Shown here: positions 44,803 to 54,469 of the stretch, one piece after another
Position numbering within the stretch: the stretch's first letter is position 1
Layout: every line of letters begins with the position of its first letter
Assembly (NCBI GenBank): GCA_002812745.2
Contig: NCSJ02000157.1
Location: forward strand, 1 to 64,000
Length of the DNA: 64,000 nt
Direction of reading: 5' to 3'
From: Scytalidium lignicola
Lineage: Eukaryota; Ascomycota; Leotiomycetes
The notes under the pieces: model-generated
Seen by the model: the letters and a program-made list of their open reading frames with translations, nothing else
The model's database searches: none
What the model was told of the DNA's origin: nothing
Translations under genes and position numbers: made by a program

Positions 44803-44824
44803 AGTTGGCGTATGGGCCAGAACA
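44803..44824 (-). repeat. Right terminal inverted repeat of the GINGER-type element
   Basis: Ends ...GGCGTATGGGCCAGAACA and is the reverse complement of the left end over at least 21 bp. It lies 20 bp inside an intron of the neighbouring DUF3632-like gene. Confidence 0.9.
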
Positions 44825-44844
44825 AATATAAATAAGTAACATAC

Positions 44845-45298
44845 CAGTAAAGTATGATTTCATGCACATAGGAAGCAGAGGCAAGTCTCCCCACACACGC
44901 TTCTTAGCCTAAAAGTTAAGATTATTAATAAGCACAGAATGAGAATTAATTTGATGATTACTAACACCCTAGACATTTAAGTCCCCTTTTGCACATTGTT
45001 TTAAACTTCTGAGAACAACTATAAGACGTTGGTGGACTTCACTTGATACGTCAGGACTCCTAGTAATATCAAGCATAATCTCCCAGATCATCCAGAAATA
45101 GCCTTCGACCTCAGTCTCTTTTCCTTGTTCAAGAGGAGGGCAAGAACAGTCAAGCCAGTACGCAGCTTCCTCCGCAGTTTTTAGTGTAGCAGGATACATT
45201 CCATGAGCAAATACGTTAAGGATGTTAGTCTCTTGTTCTGAAAGATCCCTTTGTCTTATCAATTCGAGGTAGAATAGACTGCTTGCATTTTCGGCCAT
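44845..45298 (-). pseudogene. DUF3632-like gene, 5' part, interrupted by the transposon
   Basis: Exon 1 (45298-44975) encodes MAENASSLFYLELIRQ, EQETNILNVFAHGMYPATLKTAEEAAYWLDC, a pattern I associate with fungal DUF3632 proteins, and FWMIWEIMLDITRSPDVSSEVHQRLIVVLRSLK. Exon 2 (44908-44845) continues in frame with KKRVWGDLPLLPMCMKSYFT and ends at a good donor, GTATGT. The transposon's right end lies 20 bp into that next intron. I cannot find the remaining exons on the far side of the element, so the gene is either truncated or continues with exons I do not recognise. The first intron's donor (GTCTAG) is weak. Function of the family is unknown. Confidence 0.6.
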
Positions 45299-46838
45299 TA
45301 TGCAAATATAAAGATAGCGTATCGTGTTAAACTACTCCGGAGGGTGTATGTTTGACTGGAAAGCGTTTTTGGTGGGTGTTGCAGTAGCAAATATTATTAG
45401 ACTGAGGAGAGAAGGCTGAAGAATGAAGCACTGGTAGTTAGTTGCTCTTGCTCATATCCAGAGGCTAAAGCGGAACCGGCACGAGAAAAGGTTAACATAG
45501 AGTTTAAGCGTATTTTTTGCAATTTCGTTAGGTTTGATCTCAACCACTCCTTGATACCATAAAGCTATAAACAAGCGACAGATGAGTTAATATGTATAGA
45601 ATTAATAAGATAACATGAGAAGTGTAAGGTAATATAAGCACTGAAGAGGATGATCTTTAATCTTCGCCTAGTCTTGGTCCTCCTACCGAGGCATCACATA
45701 CATGTAGGCTACGGTAGTCAAGAACCTTACTTAGGAGATATGGTAATTATTAAGGGGCCTGGGAAGCTCCTAATAAAATAACTAAGACATAAATGGCAAA
45801 GACATACAAAAGTCGATATTCACATTGTAATTGGTATCGTAAGAAATAATTATTAATCCATGTTTTGCAAGTGAAGGACCTCCATGTTGAACGTGGAAAT
45901 AAGGTTGGATGTGACGATGACCCTTCGGATGCAATCTACACTGATGATACAGTACGGACGGAGGTGCCGGGGGTAAGTTTTTACTCACCGCCCACAGGCA
46001 GAATTCTAAGCACCAACTCACAGTGAGGTCAGAAATTCTTCCAGTGGGCGGTGAGTAAAAGCTTACCCCCGGCACCTCCGTAGGGTAGAAAATTGTTCAA
46101 CGCCGGTAGAACGCGTGCTGTCTGGGTAAACCTCGGAGGGGGGGGTATGGAGTAGCTTTTGGTTGTTGATAACTATACTGTACAATACAATACAACATAT
46201 GCGCAGCTTAAGCAAATCCCCTTTGAATTAATTATTTCTACCTCTGCTGAAACTTTGCATTTTCTACCCCCGATCAACTTACGCGTTCCACCCCGCGTTG
46301 AAAAAATTCCTACCTGCGTTGAGCTGTACATGTAGCCCCGTTTTAAGATAAACAAGGCTGTTACCGCGGATGATGAATTAACTACTGTGGGTAGAAGGTC
46401 ACCGCATTCTCTAAAACCCTCTATGCCTAGAGCTGGAATGGCACAGTTCATGCTGGCTGTAATAATTCAACAACACGTACACATCCGAGCACCTCACTCT
46501 TGTATCAAACGGGCTTAATGCTTACGTTGGATGCGCAAGGAGTGTAATTAAAATGACTGGATAGCATTATACAACAGTCGACTTGTCATTTAAAAAATCC
46601 ACCAAGCTGAAACGTTTTCGCTTGACTAACCAACTCTTCAGACTTAGTTAACGTTGGGTGAGCTGGCATTTACACATCGGGCAACATGGGACGTAATCTA
46701 AATTGTGGTCTAAACGTGAGATTCAACGACCGCAGCATCTAACATATATCCAAAGAAACATAAGAAAGAGTTCTCTATCTAATTTGATATTTTTAATTAA
46801 TAATATTGTAGTTGTCAAAATATACGACGTTCTGGATA
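45299..46838. other. Intergenic with a foldback element
   Basis: About 1.5 kb. Holds the promoter region of the DUF3632-like gene, the foldback at 45958-46081, and the promoter of the SDR gene. No further coding region is supported. Confidence 0.5.
45958..46081. repeat. Foldback element with 38-bp arms
   Basis: The arms at 45958-45995 and 46044-46081 are reverse complements with a single mismatch; they begin ACGGAGGTGCCGGGGGTAAG. The loop is 48 bp. The outer ACGGAGGT-CC resembles the inverted pair inside the dispersed repeat at 12413-12822, so the two may be related. The near-perfect arms suggest a young copy that has escaped RIP. Confidence 0.85.
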
Positions 46839-48129
46839 ATGGTAGAAAGCTACCTAGTTATTGGTGGATCTGGTTTCCTAGGATCGCATGTGGTGCAGCA
46901 GCTAATATCGCGCGGGGAGCAATTCGTTGCGGTGTATGATATAGTTCAGCCTAACGACGATGAAAAGATCGTAGGTGTTAGATACTATACCGGCGATGTC
47001 ACAGATGAAGTCAACTTGACAGCTGTACTGAAGGAGGTGCGTCATCTCTAATTTTTCATCCTAACTAAGGTTTGTTCTGATAAGCTCAATAGATTGCTTG
47101 CACTGTGCTATTCCACACTGCATCCCCAGTACACGGTCTCGCAGACGAACTATACTATCGGGTCAATGAGACTGGTACAAGTGTCGTGCTCAACTCATGC
47201 CGCCATGCTTCAGTAAGGGCGTTGGTATACACCTCATCTACTGGCGTCATCTGGACTGGAAGCGATATTGTAGGCAAAAATGAAGAACAATTATCCTACC
47301 CATCAAAAGGCTACGACGCATATCACCACACAAAGGCCACTGCAGAGAAGTTAGTCCTGGCAGAGAACGGTGTCGACGGAATGGCAACAGTAGTTTTGCG
47401 ACCCTGCGGGATGATTGGGTGAGTTTGAAACCATAATGCCCCCTTAAATCGACCTCCATTACACGATTTCTTATCAATTCTTCATTCTCAGGGAGCGAGA
47501 CAGGCAGCTGTTATGGCGTCTAGCAACCGTCCTAAAAGATGGACAGCAGAATGTCCAAATCGGTGACAACACCAATCTCGTCGATTACCTGTATGTAGGC
47601 AACGCAGCTTTTGCACATATCCTTGCATCAGATCGATTATGTTATGACCCTGCAGCCATCGGAGGGCAGGTCTTCTTCATAACAAATGCACAGCCTATGC
47701 CAACGTGGGATTTCAACCGCATGGTGTGGAAAGAAATGGGGGATGATGGCACGAAGCGCATCGTTTACATTCCGCGATACGTGGGCATGCCATTGGCAAT
47801 TATTGCAGAATTATGGGCCTGGATAACTAGGACGAAGACTCAGTTCAATCAGTTTGCAGTGAAGTATGTTACCGCCATTCAGTGGTATAATATAGATAAG
47901 GTGAGTAAAATCAGAACCAGCTGTTTGCGGCTCAGTGCTGAGAATTCCTAGGCTCGAGAATTGTTAGGATACGAGCCACAAATTAGTTTAGAAGAGGGAA
48001 TACGTCGTTCTGTTATGGTAAGTTATTTGGGTATATTGTGACACTATTAGTACTGATATTATTTAGTGGTGGAAAGAGGTAGGGAAAGAGAAACAAGATC
48101 CTAGTACAGATACCTCATCTGGGATCTAA
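46839..48129 (+). CDS. NAD(P)-dependent 3-beta-hydroxysteroid / sterol-4-carboxylate dehydrogenase-like SDR
   Basis: Extended short-chain dehydrogenase of 353 aa, similar in type to sterol-4-alpha-carboxylate 3-dehydrogenase (Erg26) and 3-beta-HSD enzymes. Exons: 46839-47036, 47093-47418, 47492-47900, 47952-48017, 48067-48129; phases agree throughout. The nucleotide-binding GGSGFLG is at residues 9-15, the catalytic Tyr143 and Lys147 are in YHHTK, and YTSSTGV supplies the upstream Ser. The motifs LVDYLYVGN (substrate domain) and LLGYEPQISLEEGI at the C-terminus fit the family. No clear membrane anchor is seen. It converges on a Upc2-type regulator. It could be a paralogue with a specialised role rather than the housekeeping Erg26. 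Confidence 0.9.
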
Positions 48130-48500
48130 CAGCAGAAATCTTTGGAATCTCAATTATAATGCAAAATAATCTAAATGACTCTTAATTAGAAAGCATATTT
48201 TGTAGTGCCTTTTAAGATGAGTTTCGCAACTTAGATATTACGGCTAATGGCTGGGGGGCGGACAAGGAAGTCGCTCTAAACTTACATAATTTATTAATGT
48301 CTTTCTTATACCCAAGTTGGGCAAAATGAAGCTAATCCACAACGACTAGCTATACTTGAGACCTATGTCCATTTTTCCCAAACACTTCAGATCTAGCAAT
48401 TTTGCTACCCATTGACACGTATATACAATAAGTTATAGTTGTTGCTACTGTAAAGGATTGGATTCTAAGGTTTGGCACTATTAGAGCCCACCTGAGAGAG
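48130..48500. other. Spacer between convergent genes
   Basis: About 370 bp holding both 3' flanks. AT-rich, no coding region seen. Confidence 0.5.
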
Positions 48501-50108
48501 CTAGGATTCACGACCACCGCCATGCTCTAAAACAAGGATAGGCTCTGCCTCTATAGTTTCCAGCGGCCAATTCAAAAGATCTTGCCACTCCACCGGTAGT
48601 ACCGAGTGTATTCCTTGAACCTCCCTCCTTCCCGCATCACCAATCCACCAAAATCCCCCAAACCTCGCGAGAAGAGCAAAGTAGTGCGCAAGCACAACCA
48701 ACGCTCGGGGCTGCTCGTACCTCACCAAATCAATAAATCGTCTCTGGATCAGCATCGGGAACAATACCAAACTCCGTAAAATATCCCCTGCATTCCTTTT
48801 GGCATCTATTGCAAGCCGTACACCCCCAATAAAACTCACCGTGGTTTCATAAGCTGCTTGAATCTCTGGGTTCCAAGGCTCGTTCTCTATATTGTTTTTG
48901 CTTCGCTGAAGGAGGTAGGTAAAACCTTGTCGGTTTGTCTCCCCGAATGTGGCTTCGAGCTCCCATGGCTTCGTACCTCGAAACACAGCCCCGTTACCGG
49001 TTATTTCTGACGAATTCGTTATCATTACTCTGGTCAGCGAAGTTGGATCATCTGCTATTAACCCCCATGCCTCCATGAAGACGCTGCCTGCTTCATTCGT
49101 CATCAAAAGCCACTGAGTTGGAGCAGTGTATGGCTGTAAATCTCTCTCATGCAACATAGCGAAGGCACAGACACGGATGATACTTGAGGTCAGACATACT
49201 GCGTCAGCGTTATCTTTCTTGAGTTGAATTACTTCATCCCGATGTGTTCGGATGGCAAGGCCTAGATATGTGCTAGATGCTTCTATCATCTCGATATTTT
49301 GGGGTTCTGTATTGGCCAGGTGCAAAGCGGCTACGGAATACATGGAGTATAAGAGTGAGTCGTTTTGGAATCCAAGACGAGGAATTCCGGTGACCCATAC
49401 TTCTCGTACCATCTGACTAGTAGATTTTGAGGATGGAAGGCAAATAGACCGGCCCGTTTCAGTCATATACTGGTAGAGAAGTTTGAGCTCGAGAATCCGT
49501 CGGTGTCTTGCCTCTGGGGTCTCGCCAGGAAGGTCTATGAAGCCAGAATTGGTTTGATTATTAGCCTCTGGTCTCTTATTGATATCTGGATGTTCGGAAT
49601 TTCTGTTGGGTATTGGTCGCCCGTAAACACAAGTGACTTGATGCCGTTGGCAACTGCCGCAAGTCGGGTGAACTTCATCACACTATTAAGGTGTTAGACT
49701 CTTTTAGAAGGGAGAAATTCCGATTGAAAAAACAATCAATTACAGTCAATGAGGAGAGAGCGTTTTTAAAATAGATGTTAAAATATATCACTACGAAGAC
49801 TACTTGCTACGGTAATGGCTGATAGGTAGCTCCTTGATGAAATACAGCTGCCTATGTACTGTATAATGACCGAAGCTGCTGGAAGGAGGTGGAAAACAAA
49901 CAACAGAGATGTTGAAGCGTACTTTGACACGGCGAGCTCGACAATGCTGGCAGCCATTTCGAGATTTCTTATGATACAGACGTGCAGAAGCTTTGCGGGT
50001 TGGAGCATCTTCAGGCTTCCAAGGAACAAACTGCCCCGCATTCCCATCAGGCGGAGGAGTGCCTGTGCTACTAGACGCGTCAAAGGATTGAGGGGAGATA
50101 TCCGACAT
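48501..50108 (-). CDS. Zn2Cys6 transcription factor, sterol-uptake-control (Upc2) type
   Basis: Predicted nuclear regulator of 455 aa from exons 50108-49923 and 49682-48501. The 240-nt intron (49683-49922, donor GTACGC, acceptor ATAG) splits the zinc cluster itself. Joined, the cysteines are at residues 53, 56, 63, 70, 73 and 80 (CxxCx6Cx6CxxCx6C), preceded by HKKSRNG as in Upc2-like proteins. The rest shows ELKLLYQYMTETGRSI, NDSLLYSMYSVAALHLA and YFALLARFGGFWWIGDAGRREVQGI, typical of the Upc2 family C-terminal domain. Known members control sterol genes or secondary metabolism. Its convergent neighbour is a sterol-dehydrogenase-like SDR, so co-function is plausible but not shown. Confidence 0.9.
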
Positions 50109-51508
50109 AATAACAATCCCGCATCGATGATAGAGTGCGTGGGTACAGTTTTGGCCTGAACAAATGTGATGTGCTTCCCACAATCGAAAGTCGAAGCATT
50201 CAAAAGGCGAGGAGTTGTGGCGATAGGGTCAGCTAAGCAGGGATCACTGTCTCCCCATCTCCAATGAATTTTCATCTGCCCACTTCTAAAACACAGCATC
50301 ACGATACTAAGCTCGACAAGAACAGTGACAACGAGTAACTCAGGCATAAGACTCAAAGAAAACCTTAATTGCAGGAGAGGCGGTAGAATCACGAACCTGC
50401 CGCAGAAGTCTTTCTCTGTCCTTATGAAGCGTGATCATAATTCCAGAAAGCTAAGATAGACCTACCAACTGAAATTGAAGCTAGAAGAGACATAAGTATT
50501 GATTGTCGCGCCATGAGAGTCTTCGTTGACGTTGTGCTAAAGCGATTTTAGTGTCTAAAATGACTTGCGATGGTAACTTTCGTGTTTACCTGTTTTCCGT
50601 CTTCGACTTTTTATCCGTTGCATCACGGCCTCCTAACATCACTAAACCAGCAATGATTAAAGCGAATGCCACCCTTAGGATGAGATGAATTATTGCCCAT
50701 GTTAAACATGCTGGGCGAGTGCTAGAAGGATGATGCTGACGATAATCAAGATGACTTAGAAAAAATGAAATAACAAGGTAGGCAAAAAACGAAGGAATCA
50801 AAACTATTCTTACATAAAAATTAATCTCGGTATAATTTAGGAAATTTAAATATTAATGATAAATAGACAAGTAGGTGAAGCATAGAACCGTGGATTGTGG
50901 ACATATGGGAGGAAAGGAGAGTTACTAAGGATGAGGAGCTTTAGAGGCGATTTGGGCTGCCTCTGATGGATATAAAGCATTACTCATTCATTGGTTACAG
51001 TACACAATTATTATAATAATAGCGCCGTTAAGGACTTCCAGTTAGGGAGCGAACCCGAGAGCGAGAACCCCAGATTTTACTAACTTGAGGCTTATTTTGC
51101 CCTTGAGGCGCAGATGTCCTCCAGTCTCAACTGTGCTACCAATCATAACTCCGATGGCTGCAAAATAGCCACGCTATACTATCTTGGGAACGAATGCGAG
51201 ACGAAAAGGATCCATGACTGCGCTCCGCCCACTTTTCAACATTTTAACAACCAGCATCGACATTCATTTTCATGCTGCTCGCATTCGCAACATCACCACG
51301 TTACCCCAATCAGTTCCCACGATATTCTTAATTGCGTAAATTATTATGGCTGATCTACATCCAGTACGATTGCGGCACAGACACGGTAGGTATAAGTAGA
51401 GGTCAGTTCGTTTAAGACGAGTATCTTTGCATTCACATATTTTTCCATTGTATCTTTCTACATTTTCCTTTCAGTGTCTTTCTTGATCTTTTCACTATTA
51501 TCTACACC
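50109..51508. other. Intergenic, no supported gene
   Basis: About 1.4 kb holding the promoter of the Upc2-type gene and of the gene at 51509. A minus-strand ORF at 50586-50801 encodes a hydrophobic 71-residue peptide without recognisable homology; I do not call it a gene. Confidence 0.45.
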
Positions 51509-53295
51509 ATGGCCGATATACTTATCGGGAAGGCGGTTAAAGGTATAGCTGGTGGCATTGGTTTAGCATCTGAAGGCATCTCCCACTACAAACAACAAAA
51601 GGCAGCTCGCAAGATTGCAGGTCAAAGCAAAAGTCCTGACACTTCCCCTCCATACGAAAACTTTCCAGATGCAGAGATGCAATCCGAGGAAAAGTCGAAA
51701 GACGTACCTTCGGCTGAGAACGATGATGAAGAACAATGGAAGCTCGACGACGTCCAGGACGAGCAGTCCCCAGCGATCAGCTCGAATAATGCACCGCCAG
51801 CCAAAACAGAACGCGATGTACACAAGATCACTGCCAATTTCATTGCTCGCTATCCAGCCCCAGAATACCCGTCTCTCACAGCAGCACCAAAGCTGCCATT
51901 GCCCGTTCTACTCCCCCAACGCCGTCCCAAAGATCGTGCGCGCGGCTTCATCCGTGCATACGCCCCAGTTCTGGCGGAATGTGGCATCGATCAGGACCTC
52001 TTCCTTGATTTTCTAGATACATTTAATCAAGCTAGCCAGGCATCGCCCTGGATCAATGCCATAAATCTAGCGGGCTTTGCGACGATGGCGCTGCCAATGG
52101 GGATTGGTATTGCGGTGCAGGCGGCGATTACGATTGCTGTCAAGGCTGCCACGGAAGTCCATTCACGACATAGGTTTGTATTCCGTCTTCTGTAGTAAAT
52201 AGAATGACAAACTAATGGTGGACTTTCGTGGTTGTATAGGACGAACACCTTCCTCGACACCATCAACGACGAATTCTTCTGCCCTCGAGGTTTGTACTGT
52301 CTTGTCATGACGTGGAATCCCGAAAGCGACGCAAAGGAAACATCTGTCAACCTAGCAACCACAATATCTACTTCTATCAATGAGCACGATTCCTCGCAAA
52401 GCGGCATGAGCAAGCTGAAACACAACCTAAAGCGCTCGAATGGGAATACTTATGGCGAGCTGGACTTTCCCGATACCGCACCTTTGATCTTCCCTGGCCT
52501 TGATAAATTACAGGAGCAGACCAGCGAAGAGGCCAAGAGCAAGAGAGACAAGTTGAAGAAGACGAAGAAGTTTGTTAGCGAGTACTATGATCGCAGGGCG
52601 CAGGCAGAATACGTATGTTCATGGCCACCACCTTTCGTAAATTAGATCAACATTCTTTTATAAACGCGGCAATTTTCCCAAGCATAGACGAGCTGACGAT
52701 ATGATAATAGGCGGGGCAGAACCCAAACAGTGCATTAGCAAACACGCCAAAACCATCTTTTACTTCCAGATATGCAGATCCGAATCATCCCGCCAATAAC
52801 GGCAATCTGATTTCACTGGCTACAGGAGGTTACATAAACCCATCGTCTCTAGGCAGTGGTCGAGGCCTTGGAGGTTTAGGAAGTTTAGGAGGTGGCGGCC
52901 TTGGGGGTCTAAGAGGCTATTCACGTGGCGATATACGGGACGCCAGGTATGCCGGAGCTTATGACCGAAATGCTATCTATAATAGAGGCTTCCCCGCAGA
53001 TAGAATCCCAATTGTAGGAGGATTCTTGGGTGGCGGTCCCGGACGTGGTCTTGGACCAGGTAGAGGAGGGTATCCTGGAGACGCTTTGCAAGTTCTGAAC
53101 CCTGTGGTTGGAGTCAAGAAGCTATTAACAAGGGTACAGTATCCCTGCTGAGCTGTGGAAGAAGAAAACAACATACTAACACACATACTTCAGAAAGTCT
53201 TATATTTAATGATTGTCAATATACCTTCCGATGATGAATTGGCTGCTGCACATCAAACGGTCGCTGAATTTCAGCTGGCGAATGCCGGCATGTAA
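51509..53295 (+). CDS. Conserved fungal protein of unknown function with a Gly/Arg-rich tail
   Basis: Four exons (51509-52173, 52240-52612, 52711-53133, 53194-53295) join in frame to 520 aa. It starts MADILIGKAVKGIAGGIGLASEGI, followed by an acidic charged stretch. A conserved core reads ARGFIRAYAPVLAECGIDQDLFLDFLDTFNQASQASPWINAINLAGFATMALP with a hydrophobic IGIAVQAAITIAVKAA helix, then NTFLDTINDEFFCPRGLYCLVMTW. A Gly/Leu/Arg-rich region (GLGGLGSLGGGGLGGLRG) follows, and the last exon ends YLMIVNIPSDDELAAA. I recall similar architecture in other ascomycetes but no functional name. The hydrophobic centre could be membrane-associated. No neighbouring gene hints at function. Confidence 0.82.
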
Positions 53296-53708
53296 GCTCA
53301 TTAAGGGGGAGACTGTGATATTGGCGTTGGCGGTGGTGGAGTATTGCAAATGTAAACTTGAGTTTTGAGGGTATTTTGATATCATTTTACCCCTATATTA
53401 TAGATGGCAAATCTTCTGCTAAAAGTTTTATAATGTTACTCTAATTTGGAATTTCCTGTAAGCATCTTTAAGAGTGAATTTCAGTAGTGGATAGAAAGCA
53501 TTTCTGAGGGTTAACGAACTCCCAACAACAAATCATGGAGTACTAACTCTAAGCATCCTAAGCAAAGTTTCTAAAATTGTATTGAAAGATCTGGTCACGT
53601 GTTAGGGGGATCAGTAGTAGCACACGGGCTCGACTAGCTATTATTGATCCAGTCCTAGCCGTTAGTTGTCAGCGAGTCTAAGTTAACGGGCATCCATCAA
53701 CAGTATTG

Positions 53709-53724
53709 GCCTTAATATTAAGGC
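53709..53724. repeat. Perfect 16-bp palindrome within a larger hairpin
   Basis: GCCTTAATATTAAGGC is fully self-complementary and is flanked by CATCCAT on the left and ATGGATG on the right, extending the hairpin to about 45 bp. Confidence 0.7.
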
Positions 53725-53750
53725 AAATGGATGTTGAGATAAGACATAAA

Positions 53751-53880
53751 TGCCGGCCGAGCCATGCTAATCGGCCGACCCGTTGAAGTCGACCGGCCGA
53801 TACAAAAAGAATATTGAGAATATTGGTGGTATCTGCCGGCGGGTCAGCAAATCGCCCATATTAGCATTTCGGCCGGAACA
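53751..53880. repeat. Imperfect foldback with GGCCG-rich arms
   Basis: Left arm 53751-53782 (TGCCGGCCGAGCCATGCTAA...) pairs imperfectly with right arm 53840-53880, which ends TTAGCATTTCGGCCGGAACA; both inner ends read CCCG/CGGG. CGGCCGA palindromes recur in between. No coding content, probably a MITE remnant. Confidence 0.65.
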
Positions 53881-54461
53881 CATACTATCCTCGCATCTAA
53901 AGAGCTGTTTGGTATTTCAACACATGTTGACTTAAAAGTTGCAATCCCTGCACTCATCGCCGAATTAGTCGCAAGAGACGCTTGGATCTATCACGTACAC
54001 AATTCTTAATAGAAAAAATTGGAGGCTGATTACCGTCATAGCAGTTGTTAATATGGGCCATTTGATTATCATTATTACTCTTCTATTATAATGGGGTTTT
54101 TTTNCTTAGTGGTTATTAGGTATGTACAATTCTGGGTATAATATTCGTATCTTAAGTTCAGGTACAAGAAATCTATCAATATTCACTAGGGGGAACATAG
54201 AAGCCTTATTGATGAGAATAGTGCTAGAACTTTGCTATTGCAGACTTGAAATTAGATTCTGTGCTTGGGATTCTGTTAGTGGAAACACCGAAAAGCAGAG
54301 CTTTCGGCGTACTTTGCGTTTGGAATCCTCTAAATTAGGTCGTTTCTCGGACACCTCTCTCAACCCCTTTATTGAATTAAGTTTTCATCGTTCTTTAAAA
54401 TACACCCGGCTTCTAAGATATTTCTCAAGATTGGAGATGATTTGGAGTCAATGAAACAGAA

Positions 54462-54469
54462 TAACTCTA
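54462..54469. repeat. Left 8-bp target site duplication (TAACTCTA)
   Basis: TAACTCTA stands directly before the transposon's GGGCAAACC end and again directly after its other end (57098-57105). Confidence 0.85.

Larger units (their letters stand above)
42760..44824 (-). mobile_element. Complete GINGER-type (integrase-coding) DNA transposon, inactivated
   Basis: The element is bounded by terminal inverted repeats: TGTTCTGGCCCATACGCCAA at 42760-42779 and its exact complement ending at 44824. Extra subterminal copies of the GGCCCATAC/GTATGGGCC and CGCCAACTG motifs lie within the first 90 bp. Inside is one long minus-strand frame for a retroviral-type integrase and no reverse transcriptase, gag or long terminal repeat, which is the layout of GINGER/KRBA2-like cut-and-paste transposons. 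Flanks read TATA on the left and AATA on the right, so a 4-bp target duplication would carry one mismatch. Size is about 2.07 kb. Confidence 0.85.
53296..54469. other. Intergenic with foldback sequences
   Basis: About 1.2 kb left of the MULE transposon. Contains the foldback at 53751-53880, a perfect palindrome at 53709-53724 and an N at 54114. The plus-strand ORF at 54122-54454 has no domain support. Confidence 0.5.

Noticed and set aside
47952..48129. Suspected one-base loss near the end of the SDR gene
   Set aside because: Careful rereading gives GAAGAGGGAATACGTCG, which keeps the frame and the family's usual C-terminus.
48501..49682. Suspected frameshift after the zinc cluster in the Upc2-type gene
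   Set aside because: On recounting bases (ATACCC, three C) the frame from the zinc cluster runs straight into the C-terminal domain; exon lengths are consistent.
50990..51090. Possible tRNA on the minus strand (GGGTTCGCTCCC-like arm)
   Set aside because: The T-loop lacks the required GTTCRA and no matching acceptor or anticodon stem could be folded.
54122..54454. 110-codon plus-strand ORF next to the MULE
   Set aside because: No domain, starts just after a homopolymer N, and lies in repeat-rich AT DNA.
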